This document shows, in pieces, positions 17,390 to 26,528 of a DNA stretch of 64,000 nucleotides. Made by a program: the position numbers and the translations under genes. The notes below the pieces were generated by a model that was not told where the DNA came from, made no database searches, and saw only the letters and a program-made list of their open reading frames with translations. The number at the start of each line of letters is the position of its first letter. The first letter of the stretch is position 1. Source of the stretch: Brevibacterium aurantiacum (GTDB lineage: Bacteria > Actinomycetota > Actinomycetes > Actinomycetales > Brevibacteriaceae); the NCBI RefSeq assembly GCF_007558825.1, contig NZ_VLTK01000004.1, positions 1 through 64,000 on the forward strand, in the 5' to 3' direction.

Positions 17390-17794
17390 TCAGCCGCGGC
17401 GGCGCTTGGTGGGACGGCAGCCGTTGAACGGAACTGGAGTGACATCCTGAATGGTGCCCAGTTCCAGACCGGCGGCCTGCAGCGAACGGATCGCGGTTTC
17501 GCGTCCCGAACCTGGTCCCTTGACGAAGACGTCGACCTTCTTGAGGCCGTGCTCCTGTGCGCGACGGGCAGCGGATTCCGCAGCCATCTGTGCGGCGTAA
17601 GGGGTCGACTTGCGCGAACCCTTGAAGCCGACCTCACCTGAGGAGGCCCAGGAGATGACAGCACCGGTCGGATCGGTGATCGACACGATGGTGTTGTTGA
17701 ACGTTGATTTGATGTGTGCCTGGCCGGCAACGATATTCTTCTTGAGCTTGCGGCGAGGCTTGCGCACTGTAGCGGCGCGTGACTTGGGAGGCAT
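17390..17794 (-). CDS. rpsK: 30S ribosomal protein S11
   Basis: S11, 134 residues, a platform protein of the small subunit contacting the mRNA exit region. It has the basic N terminus, [40 protein letters not shown] and the C-terminal [15 protein letters not shown]. It lies 51 bp after rpsM and 151 bp before rpoA. Confidence 0.98.
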   Translation of the reverse strand: MPPKSRAATVRKPRRKLKKNIVAGQAHIKSTFNNTIVSITDPTGAVISWASSGEVGFKGSRKSTPYAAQMAAESAARRAQEHGLKKVDVFVKGPGSGRETAIRSLQAAGLELGTIQDVTPVPFNGCRPTKRRRG

Positions 17795-17845
17795 GTGTTT
17801 TACTCCTGATCGAGGTGGCTGATGCTGGTCAACCGGGTGAGCATG

Positions 17846-18214
17846 TTACTTCTTCTTACCGGCCACGGTGCGCTTCGGTCCCTTGCGGGTACGCGCATTC
17901 GTCTTGGTCCGCTGTCCGCGAACCGGCAGACCGCGGCGGTGACGCAGGCCTTCGTAGCTTCCGATCTCCACCTTGCGGCGAATGTCGGCAGCAACCTCAC
18001 GTCGGAGGTCGCCCTCAACCTGGAATGTGCCCTCGATGAAGTCACGCAGCTGGACGAGCTCGGCATCGCTCAAGTCCTTCACACGGGTATCAGGGCTGAT
18101 TCCCGTTTCCGTCAGGGTCTGGCGCGCACGGGTGCGGCCCACACCGTAGATATAAGTCAAGGCGACTTCCACGCGCTTTTCACGCGGAATGTCGACTCCG
18201 GCAAGTCGTGCCAT
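17846..18214 (-). CDS. rpsM: 30S ribosomal protein S13
   Basis: S13, 122 residues, a head protein contacting the P-site tRNA and the bridge to the large subunit. It starts [16 protein letters not shown], has the helix-hairpin-helix [13 protein letters not shown] and the basic tail beginning [22 protein letters not shown]. It is 188 bp downstream of rpmJ, a gap that contains a short hairpin (18310-18328). Confidence 0.98.
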   Translation of the reverse strand: MARLAGVDIPREKRVEVALTYIYGVGRTRARQTLTETGISPDTRVKDLSDAELVQLRDFIEGTFQVEGDLRREVAADIRRKVEIGSYEGLRHRRGLPVRGQRTKTNARTRKGPKRTVAGKKK

Positions 18215-18402
18215 AGGTACTATCTCCTGTTGTAGTTCCGGAGGTGCTGATGCAGACCTGTCCTTGGTCTCCCAAGGTCCTCGGCCCCCGACCGAAGGTA
18301 TCGTCCTGACACTGCCCTAAAGGCAGTGCAGATGGCGAGGTCTGCGCGGGTGTGGTGCTGCTGAAGCCCCTTGCGGGTGCCTCTGTCTGCTCGAAGAGCT
18401 GC

Positions 18403-18516
18403 TCAACCCTGGCGCTGTTTGTGACGCGGGTTGGAGCAGATGACGATGACCCGGCCGTGACGGCGGGTAATCTGGCAATTCTCGCAGATCTTCTTGACGC
18501 TTGGCTTAACCTTCAT
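18403..18516 (-). CDS. rpmJ: 50S ribosomal protein L36
   Basis: L36, only 37 residues, read directly from the minus strand between infA and rpsM. The protein begins [20 protein letters not shown] and ends [10 protein letters not shown]. The zinc-binding set Cys11, Cys14, Cys27 and His32 is intact, so this is the zinc-containing (C+) form. Its position after infA is the normal one. Confidence 0.96.
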   Translation of the reverse strand: MKVKPSVKKICENCQITRRHGRVIVICSNPRHKQRQG

Positions 18517-18577
18517 GGTTTTTCCTTCTTCCGACCCTTACCCCTGCGCAGGGGCGGGTACGAATGATCGAAGATCC

Positions 18578-18799
18578 TTACTTGTAGCGGTAAACGATTC
18601 GCCCACGCGAAAGATCGTATGGAGACAGCTCCACGATGACCCGGTCCTCAGGGAGAATTCGAATGTAGTGCTGTCGCATTTTTCCTGAGATATGCGCAAG
18701 CACTCTGTGCCCATTGCTCAGCTCAACCCGGAACGATGCGTTCGGGAGGGCTTCGACAACGGCGCCTTCGATCTCAATGACCCCTTCTTTTTTGGCCAT
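18578..18799 (-). CDS. infA: Translation initiation factor IF-1
   Basis: A 73-residue single OB-fold protein that binds the ribosomal A site during initiation. It is the usual actinobacterial form, starting [20 protein letters not shown] and ending RGRIVYRYK, with the RNA-binding [21 protein letters not shown] segment. First gene of the rpmJ-rpsM-rpsK-rpoA-rplQ cluster. Because the upstream MFS gene points the same way with 275 bp between, a promoter for the cluster should lie in 18800-19074, but I found no convincing boxes there. Confidence 0.98.
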   Translation of the reverse strand: MAKKEGVIEIEGAVVEALPNASFRVELSNGHRVLAHISGKMRQHYIRILPEDRVIVELSPYDLSRGRIVYRYK

Positions 18800-19074
18800 A
18801 TCGTTCGCTAACCTCGTATTCCCGCGAAAACTTCGCGTTCGACGTAATCGTGTATCGTCGATCTACCCCGACGACCCCATGGTCTGTGGCTCACCTCACC
18901 ACATGAAAAGTTGCGGATGGCAAATGCCGCCCACAACTGAAAAAGGGTGAGTTGAGTGAGAACAGACCAATCAACAACCCTACACTATGGCCGAAGATTC
19001 TTCCACACGGTGCTGGCTTACAGGAGTGAAGTCCCCTACAATCGTTCTCTCCCTCGCCGAGGCTGTCCCCAGGT

Positions 19075-20298
19075 TCAGGTCGCGCGTCGAGTTCCGTACC
19101 CGGCCCGGATGCTCACGATGACGGCGATCGCGAGCACGACGAAGCCCATCAGGGTGATCGATGCGAACCCACCGAAGGCCAGCAGCGGCCCGGACAGGGC
19201 CGCCAACGCGGCGGCACCGAAGTTCATTCCTGCGTCTGAGAGTCCCTGCACCGACATGCGATGCGCGGGATCGATCTCTTTGGTCAGCAGGGTCGATCCC
19301 GCGATGAGGCAAGCGCTCCAGCCCAGGCCTAAGACGAACAGCGCCACCGACAGTCTGGTGAACGACGACTCGCCGAGAGCATCGATGAAGCCGAGGACCA
19401 AGGACACGGCGAACAGTCCGTGGCCGAGGAGAATCACCCGACCGGCGGAGTACCTGTCGGTGAGGTAGCCGAAGACCGGGGAGAGTCCGTACATACCGAG
19501 GATATGCCCGCCGATCGTGATGCCGATCAGTTCGAGGCCGAGCCCATGGTGGTCCATGTGAAGCGGTGTCATCACCATCGTTGCCACCATGATCATGTGC
19601 CCGGTGACCACGGACAGCAGCCCCATGAGCGCGCTCGGGGAACGTCTGATGGCCTGCCAGGTGCCACCTCGGCGAGCGGATGTCGAGGACTCATCTCGTG
19701 TGGCGGGTGTGAGTCGGCGCAGGAAGAGGACGCTGAGCAGGGCAAGCGCGAAGCCTGCGATCGCGATGACGAAAGGACCCGACAATGGGTCGATCTTCAG
19801 TGCTCGACCGAGTCCGGCACCGGGTCCTGAGAGGTTGGGTCCGATGACGGAGCCGATCGTCGTGGCCCAGACGACCACGGACATCGCTGAGCCCTTGAGA
19901 TGGTCGGGAGCCGCATCCGTGGCAGCATAGCGGCCCTGCAGCCCCGCGGCCGTCGCCGCCCCGAAGCAGCCCATGCCGATGAAGAAGGCGATGTCGATGC
20001 CGAACAGGATCGCCAGCACGATGAGAATGGCACCGCAGAGCGCGATCGCGTAGGCGATGGCCAATGCCAGGCGTCGGCTTCTGCGTTCGGCCAGCTTCGC
20101 CAGTGGAACGGCAAGCAGTCCGGCGCCGAGGATGGACGCAGTCTGCGCGAATCCGGCGAGCTCCGTGCGTCCGGTCAGACGCTCCGCGAGAATCCCGCCG
20201 ACGGCGAACCCTGTGGCGATGCCGATGCCGGAGAACAGCTGCGCCAGGCTCAGAGCCCATTGATTCCGACGGAATACCGACTGCGGCTGTGCAGACAT
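19075..20298 (-). CDS. MFS transporter
   Basis: A 407-residue major facilitator superfamily protein with about 12 hydrophobic helices and a central cytoplasmic loop near residues 195-220. The loop 2-3 basic segment (KLAERRSRRLALA) and the motif-A-like loop 8-9 (GYLTDRYSAGRVILLGHG) identify the family. The substrate is unknown, and drug or metabolite export is typical of relatives. The ATG at 20298 is preferred over the GTG at 20310 because GAGAGGTGG lies upstream of it at a usable distance. Divergent from the aminotransferase gene. Confidence 0.88.
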   Translation of the reverse strand: MSAQPQSVFRRNQWALSLAQLFSGIGIATGFAVGGILAERLTGRTELAGFAQTASILGAGLLAVPLAKLAERRSRRLALAIAYAIALCGAILIVLAILFGIDIAFFIGMGCFGAATAAGLQGRYAATDAAPDHLKGSAMSVVVWATTIGSVIGPNLSGPGAGLGRALKIDPLSGPFVIAIAGFALALLSVLFLRRLTPATRDESSTSARRGGTWQAIRRSPSALMGLLSVVTGHMIMVATMVMTPLHMDHHGLGLELIGITIGGHILGMYGLSPVFGYLTDRYSAGRVILLGHGLFAVSLVLGFIDALGESSFTRLSVALFVLGLGWSACLIAGSTLLTKEIDPAHRMSVQGLSDAGMNFGAAALAALSGPLLAFGGFASITLMGFVVLAIAVIVSIRAGYGTRRAT

Positions 20299-20460
20299 CG
20301 CGACCACCACCTCTCAATTGTCTCAATGACTGGGTCCGGCTCCAGTCTCAAGGTCCACTTTAGTCCGTGACCGTCCATGTCAGAACGGACCGCGTAGGCG
20401 GCGGTTCCCCTGCTAGCGTGAAACCGGACATTCTCGCAACGGCCAATGAAGGAGCATCAC

Positions 20461-21606
20461 GTGCAGGACCTGGATTCGATCTCAGAAGACTCACTCATCG
20501 CCAAAGGCGGGCGCAAGTGGTCAAGCTTCCCGGGCAGCCTCGGCGCGTTCATCGCAGAGATGGACTTCGGTGTCGCACCGGGCGTGCGCCAGGCTCTGCG
20601 CGAGGTCGATGAACGCGATCTCTTCGGCTATGCACCGCAGTCCATCGTCTCCGACCTCAAGTCGGCCACCTCGGCGTTCTGCGCCGAACGCTACGGCTGG
20701 CAGTTCCCCGAGCAGCATGTCGAGCTCGCCAGCGATGTCATTGCAAGCTTCCTGGGCATCCTCACGCACCTGACCCCGGCCGATACCCCGATCGTCCTCC
20801 CGACGCCCGCCTACATGCCCTTCTTCGATGTCGCCGCGGTCACAGGACGAGAGCTCATCGAGGTGCCGATGATCCGGTCCGAGACAGGCTGGTCCGTCGA
20901 CCTCGATGCAGTCGATGCCGCGCTGGTGCCCGGGGCCACCCTGGTCCTGTGCAATCCCCATAATCCGATCGGGAAGGTGTACAGGAAGACTGAGCTTCTG
21001 GAGCTCGCCGAGGTCGTCGAACGCAATGATGCACGTGTGTTCTCCGATGAGATTCATGCACCCCTCGTCTACGAACCGGCCCGTCACATTCCCTATGCCA
21101 GCCTCAATGAGACCACTGCGTCCCATACTGCGACGGCAACGGCTGCGTCGAAGGCGTTCAACATTCCCGGACTCAAATGCGCGCAGCTCATCTTCACCAA
21201 TGCAGACGACCGCGCGATCTGGGCGAAGAAGGGCAACTTCGTCTCGGGTGCGGCTTCGAACCCCGGCATCCTAGCCACCACAGCTGCGTACACCCAGTCA
21301 GGTGACTGGCTGGCCGAGATCACCGCTTATCTCAGGGGCAATCGTGAGCTTCTGACCGACCTCGTGGCCACACATCTGCCCAATGCCACGTTCCTCCCGC
21401 CCGAGGGCACGTACCTGGCGTGGTTGGATATGCGCGGATATGGCCTCGAGACCGGCCTTTCCGAGCATTTCAATGCCCAGGCCCAAGTCGCGATCACCGA
21501 GGGGCGCCTGTGTGGTGAAGTCGGCGCAGGCCATATCCGATTCAACTTCGCGCTGCCGCGTCCCCTGCTCACCGAGGCGATCGCACGCATCGCCTCCGCG
21601 CTGTGA
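20461..21606 (+). CDS. MalY/PatB-type PLP aminotransferase (cystathionine beta-lyase-like)
   Basis: A 381-residue fold-type I PLP enzyme of the MalY/PatB subgroup, whose members cleave C-S bonds of cystathionine or cysteine conjugates. Key stretches are AFIAEMDFGVAPGV, VLCNPHNPIGKVY, VFSDEIHAPLVYE and ATAASKAFNIPGLKCAQ with the PLP lysine. The C-terminal Arg that binds the carboxylate is in HIRFNFALPR. The GTG at 20461 is favoured over the ATG at 20446 because AAGGAG overlaps that ATG and sits 7 nt before the GTG. The physiological substrate is uncertain, and in cheese-ripening relatives such enzymes release volatile thiols. Confidence 0.88.
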   Translation: MQDLDSISEDSLIAKGGRKWSSFPGSLGAFIAEMDFGVAPGVRQALREVDERDLFGYAPQSIVSDLKSATSAFCAERYGWQFPEQHVELASDVIASFLGILTHLTPADTPIVLPTPAYMPFFDVAAVTGRELIEVPMIRSETGWSVDLDAVDAALVPGATLVLCNPHNPIGKVYRKTELLELAEVVERNDARVFSDEIHAPLVYEPARHIPYASLNETTASHTATATAASKAFNIPGLKCAQLIFTNADDRAIWAKKGNFVSGAASNPGILATTAAYTQSGDWLAEITAYLRGNRELLTDLVATHLPNATFLPPEGTYLAWLDMRGYGLETGLSEHFNAQAQVAITEGRLCGEVGAGHIRFNFALPRPLLTEAIARIASAL

Positions 21607-21657
21607 TCGAGCACAGTGTTCTCATCCGGCACGGTGCTCTCAACGGACACAGCCGGT

Positions 21658-22542
21658 TCAGCTGTTCGGCAGCCACTCGATGAGGTCGAAGGATGAACTC
21701 GAGCCGGCACATTCCAAGATCTGCTGGTCGAATCTCAGGTAGTACTCCAGGTTGCAACGGTCCATGAGATTGCGGAAACGCAGGGCAGGCTGATCGGATC
21801 CGACCAGCTCCGATGGAAGTATCGGATGCGTCATGACTGCTCGCGCAACCTGGAAATAGATGTCGAAGAACTTCACCAACGGCATCTCTGGGTGTCCACC
21901 ACCCGGTTGGGTTCCATCCTGGCTCAGTGCAGCCAGCGCGCTCTCAAGCGGTGGAAGCTCAAGGGTCGCGGAATCTACGTCGAAAGCTCGCGAAGTCATT
22001 CGCTTCGCGGAGGCGATATCGGCTGGCTCGATCATCGCGTATTCACACCAGCCCGGTTCGATGACTGCCGGCAGCTGAGCCGACAGTGCATATGAGTGAT
22101 CCGCAAAGGACAGAAGCAGTCCAGGGCGCAGTTGGCGGTAGCCGAGCATTCTGCTCACGTATTGGAATCGGTCGCGCTGCATCCGTGCTGACTCGGGAAT
22201 TGAGTACATCACGCTGTGGAACCGGCCCTCGAAAGTCGGTTCTTCGCGGTCACCCGCGATGTCCATGAAACCGGAGAGTATGCGCGCACTCAATCGATAG
22301 ATGGAGACTCGTCCGAGTCTCTCGCTGGTCAGAATGTTGCGCTGAACCATCCGCACCAGCTGATTGTGCACGCTCGAGGACGAATAGCCGTGTTCAGCCA
22401 GGACTCCGACGATCACAGGCCCGGGCAGGCCCTGAGCGCGCAGACAGCCGAAGGCGGAGACGACGTCGAAGGCGATGCGGGTCAGACGATACCCATCGCC
22501 CACATCTTCCCGACGTTTCGTGTGATCGTGGACACCCGTCAT
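21658..22542 (-). CDS. PaaX-family transcriptional regulator
   Basis: A 294-residue regulator resembling PaaX, the phenylacetyl-CoA-responsive repressor. The N-terminal winged helix covers residues 20-95 (VVSAFGCL, GYSSSSVHNQLVRMVQRN, GRVSIYRLSARI), followed by the central PaaX domain (TFEGRFHSVMYSIPESARMQRDRF) and a C-terminal domain with LPSELVGSDQPALRFRNLMDRC. No phenylacetate genes lie nearby, so its target is not evident. A TAGGAT box ends 6 nt before the ATG, suggesting a leaderless mRNA. It converges with the aminotransferase gene. Confidence 0.87.
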   Translation of the reverse strand: MTGVHDHTKRREDVGDGYRLTRIAFDVVSAFGCLRAQGLPGPVIVGVLAEHGYSSSSVHNQLVRMVQRNILTSERLGRVSIYRLSARILSGFMDIAGDREEPTFEGRFHSVMYSIPESARMQRDRFQYVSRMLGYRQLRPGLLLSFADHSYALSAQLPAVIEPGWCEYAMIEPADIASAKRMTSRAFDVDSATLELPPLESALAALSQDGTQPGGGHPEMPLVKFFDIYFQVARAVMTHPILPSELVGSDQPALRFRNLMDRCNLEYYLRFDQQILECAGSSSSFDLIEWLPNS

Positions 22543-22548
22543 GCCCAG

Positions 22549-22554
22549 ATCCTA
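22549..22554 (-). promoter_or_regulatory. -10 box for a leaderless PaaX-type regulator transcript
   Basis: On the minus strand TAGGAT lies 6 nt upstream of the ATG at 22542, with no Shine-Dalgarno between. Confidence 0.4.
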
Positions 22555-22619
22555 ACGTGAGACCGCAAGGAGCCTGTCGAGAAGGCCGGAAAGACGGTCA
22601 CAGTATGAGGAGCAGCGTC

Positions 22620-22856
22620 ATGGACGACAGAGTGTACGAAAAGAATCAGCGAGTCTTCCAGACCGCACGCACCGCAGCGGTGCTGACCGGAGCGATCACG
22701 GCCTTCATCACCTTCGCCGCGTTTATGATCGCTGGCTTCGGGATTCAGGAGACTGCGGCATGGATGTTCGCACTAAGCCTCATGTCAGCCTCGGCCCTGT
22801 TCATCGTTATGCACATCGTGACGACGAATGAGCTCAAGAAAACGCAGCAGACCTGA
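22620..22856 (+). CDS. Small two-helix membrane protein of unknown function
   Basis: A 78-residue protein that I do not recognise. It has a charged N terminus (MDDRVYEKNQRVFQ), two predicted membrane helices at about 17-42 and 46-68, and a short polar C terminus ending KKTQQT. The ATG at 22620 is preferred because GGAG lies 7 nt upstream; longer frames have no ribosome site. It is divergent from the PaaX gene (77 bp) and its end is 14 bp from the convergent map gene. A real gene is likely but not certain. Confidence 0.6.
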   Translation: MDDRVYEKNQRVFQTARTAAVLTGAITAFITFAAFMIAGFGIQETAAWMFALSLMSASALFIVMHIVTTNELKKTQQT

Positions 22857-22870
22857 ATCGTCGATTGGCT

Positions 22871-23707
22871 TCAAGCACCAGCCAGAGGCACAGGAGTGAT
22901 TCCGAAGGGTGCCAGACCGGCCACTCCCCCATCCTCAGCGGTGAGTACCCAGACTCCCCCATCGTGTCTGGCAACGCTGTGCTCCCAATGGCTGGCACGT
23001 GATCCGTCATCGGTCACGATGGTCCAGTCGTCGGCCAGGGTGATGGTCTCGCTGCTGCCCGCGGTGAGCATGGGTTCGATCGCGAGGCACATTCCCGATC
23101 TGATCTTCGGCCCGTTCGAGCGCGCCCGATAGTTGAGAACCTCAGGCGGCATATGCATAGCCGTTCCGATGCCATGGCCGGTGAATTCCTCCACGAGTCC
23201 AAGACCGGGGACTTCGCGTGAGACGTGATCGTCGATGGCATCCCCGATGTCACTGACCTTGTTCCCCGCTGCGAACGCAGCAATGCCCACCCACATGGCC
23301 TTCTCAGTGGCCTGGGACAACGCGATGTCCGCCTTCGACCCAGCGGCGTCTCCGCCGATGATCATCGTGAAGGCGGAATCACCGTGGAACCCATCGACGA
23401 TGGCTCCACCATCGATGGACACGAGATCCCCGGACTCAAGGACCCGCTCGCCTGGTATGCCGTGCACGATCTCCTCGTTCACAGAGATGCACACAACGGC
23501 GGGGAACCCCTGGTAGCCGAGGAAGTTGGACTGAGCCCCCGCCTCGGTGATCACGGATTCAGCGGCCGCAGCCACCTCGGCGGTGGTGACGCCCGGGACT
23601 GCTGCGGCGCGAGCAGCTTTCAGCACCTGGTTGGTGAGTAGGCCTGCCCGCCGCATCGTGACCAGCTGTTCAGGAGACTTCAGCTCGATCCTGGGACCGA
23701 AGATCAT
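22871..23707 (-). CDS. map: Methionine aminopeptidase, type I
   Basis: A 278-residue enzyme removing the initiator methionine from nascent proteins. The dimetal site is visible: SIDGGAIVDGFHGDSA with both Asp residues, TGHGIGTAMHMPPEV with the His, CLAIEPML with Glu and HWEHSVA with the second Glu. Its ATG overlaps the adk stop as ATGA. It forms the common secY-adk-map operon. A C-terminal extension of about 15 residues is present. Confidence 0.96.
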   Translation of the reverse strand: MIFGPRIELKSPEQLVTMRRAGLLTNQVLKAARAAAVPGVTTAEVAAAAESVITEAGAQSNFLGYQGFPAVVCISVNEEIVHGIPGERVLESGDLVSIDGGAIVDGFHGDSAFTMIIGGDAAGSKADIALSQATEKAMWVGIAAFAAGNKVSDIGDAIDDHVSREVPGLGLVEEFTGHGIGTAMHMPPEVLNYRARSNGPKIRSGMCLAIEPMLTAGSSETITLADDWTIVTDDGSRASHWEHSVARHDGGVWVLTAEDGGVAGLAPFGITPVPLAGA

Positions 23708-24270
23708 CGAATGGAGTCGAGGATTCGGTCGGTGATCTCAGCGACTTCACCGAGTCCGTCGACCTGGCGCAGCAGGCCGCGTTCGCGGTAGATGTCAGTC
23801 AGAGGCTGAGTCTGCTCGGCGTAGACGTCCAGGCGGTGACGGATGACGTCTTCACTGTCATCGCTGCGGCCTTCGGTCTGCGCGCGCGCCAAGAGGCGGG
23901 CGACGACCTCGTCGATATCAGCGGTGAGCTCGACGACCTGCTCGATCTCATGGCCCTGAGCGGCGAGAATCCGATCGAGCTCGTCCACCTGTGCGCTGGT
24001 GCGCGGGTAGCCGTCGAGGAGGAATCCCTCAGCGGCGTCGTCCTGGCCCAGTCGATCGGCCACCATCGAGTTGGTCACCTCGTCGGGGACATACTCGCCG
24101 GCGTCCATGTAGCGCTTGGCCAGATTGCCGAGTTCGGTTTCGCCCTTCACGTTCGCACGGAAGATGTCACCGGTCGAGATCGCCGGGATGTTCAGCGCCT
24201 CCGACAATCGTGCGGCCTGGGTGCCTTTGCCGGCACCAGGGGGGCCGATCAGAATGATGCGTGAGCTCAT
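23704..24270 (-). CDS. adk: Adenylate kinase
   Basis: A 188-residue adenylate kinase (2 ADP to ATP + AMP). The P loop is GPPGAGKGTQ at residues 8-17, the AMP-binding region includes STGDIFRANVKGETELG, and FLLDGYPRT is present. The LID is the short type without zinc ligands, which is usual in actinobacteria. The ATG at 24270 gives the standard MSSRIILIGPPG start. The frame extending to 24354 has an atypical N terminus. It is 40 bp after secY and coupled to map by an overlap. Confidence 0.97.
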   Translation of the reverse strand: MSSRIILIGPPGAGKGTQAARLSEALNIPAISTGDIFRANVKGETELGNLAKRYMDAGEYVPDEVTNSMVADRLGQDDAAEGFLLDGYPRTSAQVDELDRILAAQGHEIEQVVELTADIDEVVARLLARAQTEGRSDDSEDVIRHRLDVYAEQTQPLTDIYRERGLLRQVDGLGEVAEITDRILDSIR

Positions 24271-24310
24271 AAGGTATTTCCTTCCAATGGATTTCCGCGG
24301 TCGGGGTCGG

Positions 24311-25612
24311 TCAGCGCAGCAGACCTTCGTAATGGCGCTGCTGCATCTGTGCATCGATCTGCTTGACGGTCTCGAGACCGACTCCCACCACGATCAGAAG
24401 CGAGGTGCCGCCGAATGGGAAGTTCTGGTTAGCGTTGATGAGAACCAGCGCGATCAGCGGAATCAGTGCGATGAAGGCAAGGTAGAGCGAGCCCGGGAAG
24501 TTGATGCGGCTGAGCACGAAGCTCAGGTAGTCGGCGGTGGGCTTTCCTGCCCGGATGCCGGGGACGAAGCCTCCGTACTTCTTCATATTGTCCGCGACTT
24601 CCTCCGGGTTGAAGGTGATCGCGACGTAGAAGTAGGCGAAGAAGATCGTCAGCAGGGCGTAGGTGGCGATGTAGATGGGGTGGTCACCGCGTGTGAAGTA
24701 GGTATTGATCCACTCTACCCACTTGCTCTCGGGATCGAAGAACTGCGAGATCAGGCTCGGCAGGTAGAGAACCGAGGAAGCGAAGATCACCGGGATCACA
24801 CCGGCCATGTTGACCTTGATCGGTATGTAGGTCGAGGTCCCGCCGAACATCCGACGACCAACCATGCGCTTGGCGTACTGCACCGGAATGCGGCGCTGGG
24901 ACTGCTCGACGAAGACGACGAGTGCAACGAGCACCAGACCGACGGCGATGACGATGAGGAAGATGTCGATGCCCTGTTCGCGGAAGATCGCTCCCAGCGA
25001 CGAAGGGAATGCCGAAGCCACAGAGGTGAAGATGAGCAGCGACATTCCGTTGCCGACTCCGTGTTCGGTGATCTGCTCGCCGAGCCACATGATGAGGCCG
25101 GTACCTGCCACCAAGGTGACGACGAGGACGGCGATGCCCCACCAGGTGTCATTGGTGATGAGGTCGGTGCATCCTTCGATCTGGCCGAAGAGCGCTCCCG
25201 AGCGCACTGTGGACACCAGGGTCGTGGCATTGAGCACGGCCAGCCCGATGGTCAGGTAGCGCGTGTACTGGGTGAGTTTCGCCTGGCCCGAGGCTCCCTC
25301 TTTGTGGAGCGACTCGAAGCGCGGAATGACCACGCGCAGAAGCTGCACGATGATGCTGGCGGTGATGTAGGGCATGATGCCCAGAGCGAAGATCGACAGC
25401 TGCAGCAGTGCACCACCGCTGAACAGGTTGATCATCGCAAACCCGCCCTCATTCAGCTGCGGGGACGCCACGCACTCCTGGACCTGGGTGTAGTCGATTC
25501 CCGGCGAGGGAATGAACGAACCGAGGCGGAAGATGACAAGAATGCCCAGGGTGAAGAGGAGTTTGTTCCTCAGGTCGGGCGTTCTGAAAGCCCTCCGAAT
25601 TGCGCCGATCAA
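24311..25612 (-). CDS. secY: Protein translocase subunit SecY
   Basis: A 433-residue translocon channel subunit with ten membrane helices. Recognisable stretches are RNKLLFTLGILVIFRLGSFIP (helix 1), ISIFALGIMPYITASIIVQLL (helix 2 region), EQSQRRIPVQYAKR and the C-terminal TSLLIVVGVGLETVKQIDAQM. The start codon is TTG, preceded by GAGGAGG at 4 nt. A 280-bp gap with a strong hairpin separates it from rplO, so secY-adk-map may be transcribed from its own promoter rather than as the end of the spc operon. Confidence 0.97.
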   Translation of the reverse strand: MIGAIRRAFRTPDLRNKLLFTLGILVIFRLGSFIPSPGIDYTQVQECVASPQLNEGGFAMINLFSGGALLQLSIFALGIMPYITASIIVQLLRVVIPRFESLHKEGASGQAKLTQYTRYLTIGLAVLNATTLVSTVRSGALFGQIEGCTDLITNDTWWGIAVLVVTLVAGTGLIMWLGEQITEHGVGNGMSLLIFTSVASAFPSSLGAIFREQGIDIFLIVIAVGLVLVALVVFVEQSQRRIPVQYAKRMVGRRMFGGTSTYIPIKVNMAGVIPVIFASSVLYLPSLISQFFDPESKWVEWINTYFTRGDHPIYIATYALLTIFFAYFYVAITFNPEEVADNMKKYGGFVPGIRAGKPTADYLSFVLSRINFPGSLYLAFIALIPLIALVLINANQNFPFGGTSLLIVVGVGLETVKQIDAQMQQRHYEGLLR

Positions 25613-25824
25613 GCGTCCTCCTCATTGGGGGATGAAAAAGTCAGGGTCGAAGATGCGACCTGGCGAATGAGACAAATACCTGCAAAAGACTACCAGGCTA
25701 TGACCGTCAGGCTGAAACCGAAGGGCCGCTTGGACGACTGCTCAAGCCCGATATCGTCGGGACTGTGTCGAAACCGACTCTGAGGCGTCTTCGCCCAGGT
25801 CGCAGGCGCGAGAATTCGGGGACG

Positions 25825-25859
25825 AGGAAGGGGCGGCCACAGTGTGACCGCCCCTTCCT
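25825..25859 (-). terminator. Terminator-like hairpin between rplO and secY
   Basis: A 12-bp GC-rich stem (25825-25836 with 25848-25859) continued past one mismatch by a short inner helix. It lies 33 bp beyond the rplO stop. There is no T-tract on the minus strand. Confidence 0.6.
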
Positions 25860-25891
25860 GAGAAACCTCAGACCCGCTGTGCGAGTGCTGT

Positions 25892-26344
25892 TCAGGCTTC
25901 GTTGACGCTTCCGCCTGCAGCCATGATCTTCTCGAGTGCTGAACCCGAGACCTTGTCTGCAGTGATGTTCAGAGCAACGGTGATCTCACCGGTGCCCAGC
26001 ACCTTCACGGGCTGCTTTGGACGCACGGCGCCCTTGGCAACCAGATCGGCGACAGTGACGTCGCCGCCTTCTGGGTACAAGGACGACAGCTTGTCAAGAT
26101 TGACAACCTGGAACGTCACCTTTGCGGGGTTCTTGAACCCGCGCAGCTTAGGCAGACGCATGTGCATCGGAGTCTGTCCACCCTCGAAGCCGTGAGGAAC
26201 CTGGTAGCGGGCACGTGTGCCCTTGGTTCCGCGTCCGGCTGTCTTGCCCTTCGAAGCTTCACCACGACCGACACGGGTCTTGGCGGTTTTTCCTCCGGGG
26301 GCAGGACGGAGATCGTGGACCTTCAGTGAGTCGTCATTCGACAT
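25892..26344 (-). CDS. rplO: 50S ribosomal protein L15
   Basis: L15, 150 residues, a large-subunit assembly protein. The Gly/Lys-rich N-terminal region ([30 protein letters not shown]) leads to [19 protein letters not shown] and a globular C-terminal half. It starts 1 bp after the rpmD stop. A terminator-like hairpin follows, so the spc cluster ends here. Confidence 0.98.
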   Translation of the reverse strand: MSNDDSLKVHDLRPAPGGKTAKTRVGRGEASKGKTAGRGTKGTRARYQVPHGFEGGQTPMHMRLPKLRGFKNPAKVTFQVVNLDKLSSLYPEGGDVTVADLVAKGAVRPKQPVKVLGTGEITVALNITADKVSGSALEKIMAAGGSVNEA

Positions 26345-26345
26345 A

Positions 26346-26528
26346 TCAATCCACCTCTTCCACAGTCACGAGGTGACGCACGACGTTGATCATTCCTCGG
26401 ATTTCCGGGCGATCTTCGCACACCACCACATCGTCGATCCGCTTCAGTCCAAGCGAACGCAGCGACGCGCGCTGGTTCGGCTTGCCACCGATATCGGACT
26501 TGCGCTGGGTTACCTTGAGCTTTGCCAT
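26346..26528 (-). CDS. rpmD: 50S ribosomal protein L30
   Basis: L30, 60 residues, the short bacterial form. It begins [20 protein letters not shown] and contains the typical [14 protein letters not shown]. Its start overlaps the rpsE stop (single-base overlap) and rplO begins 1 bp after its own stop, so the three genes are tightly coupled. Confidence 0.97.
   Translation of the reverse strand: MAKLKVTQRKSDIGGKPNQRASLRSLGLKRIDDVVVCEDRPEIRGMINVVRHLVTVEEVD

Noticed and set aside
24116..25783. A 555-codon open frame on the plus strand opposite secY and adk
   Set aside because: It is rich in Asp, Glu, His and Arg with no family resemblance, in a frame antisense to clear genes.
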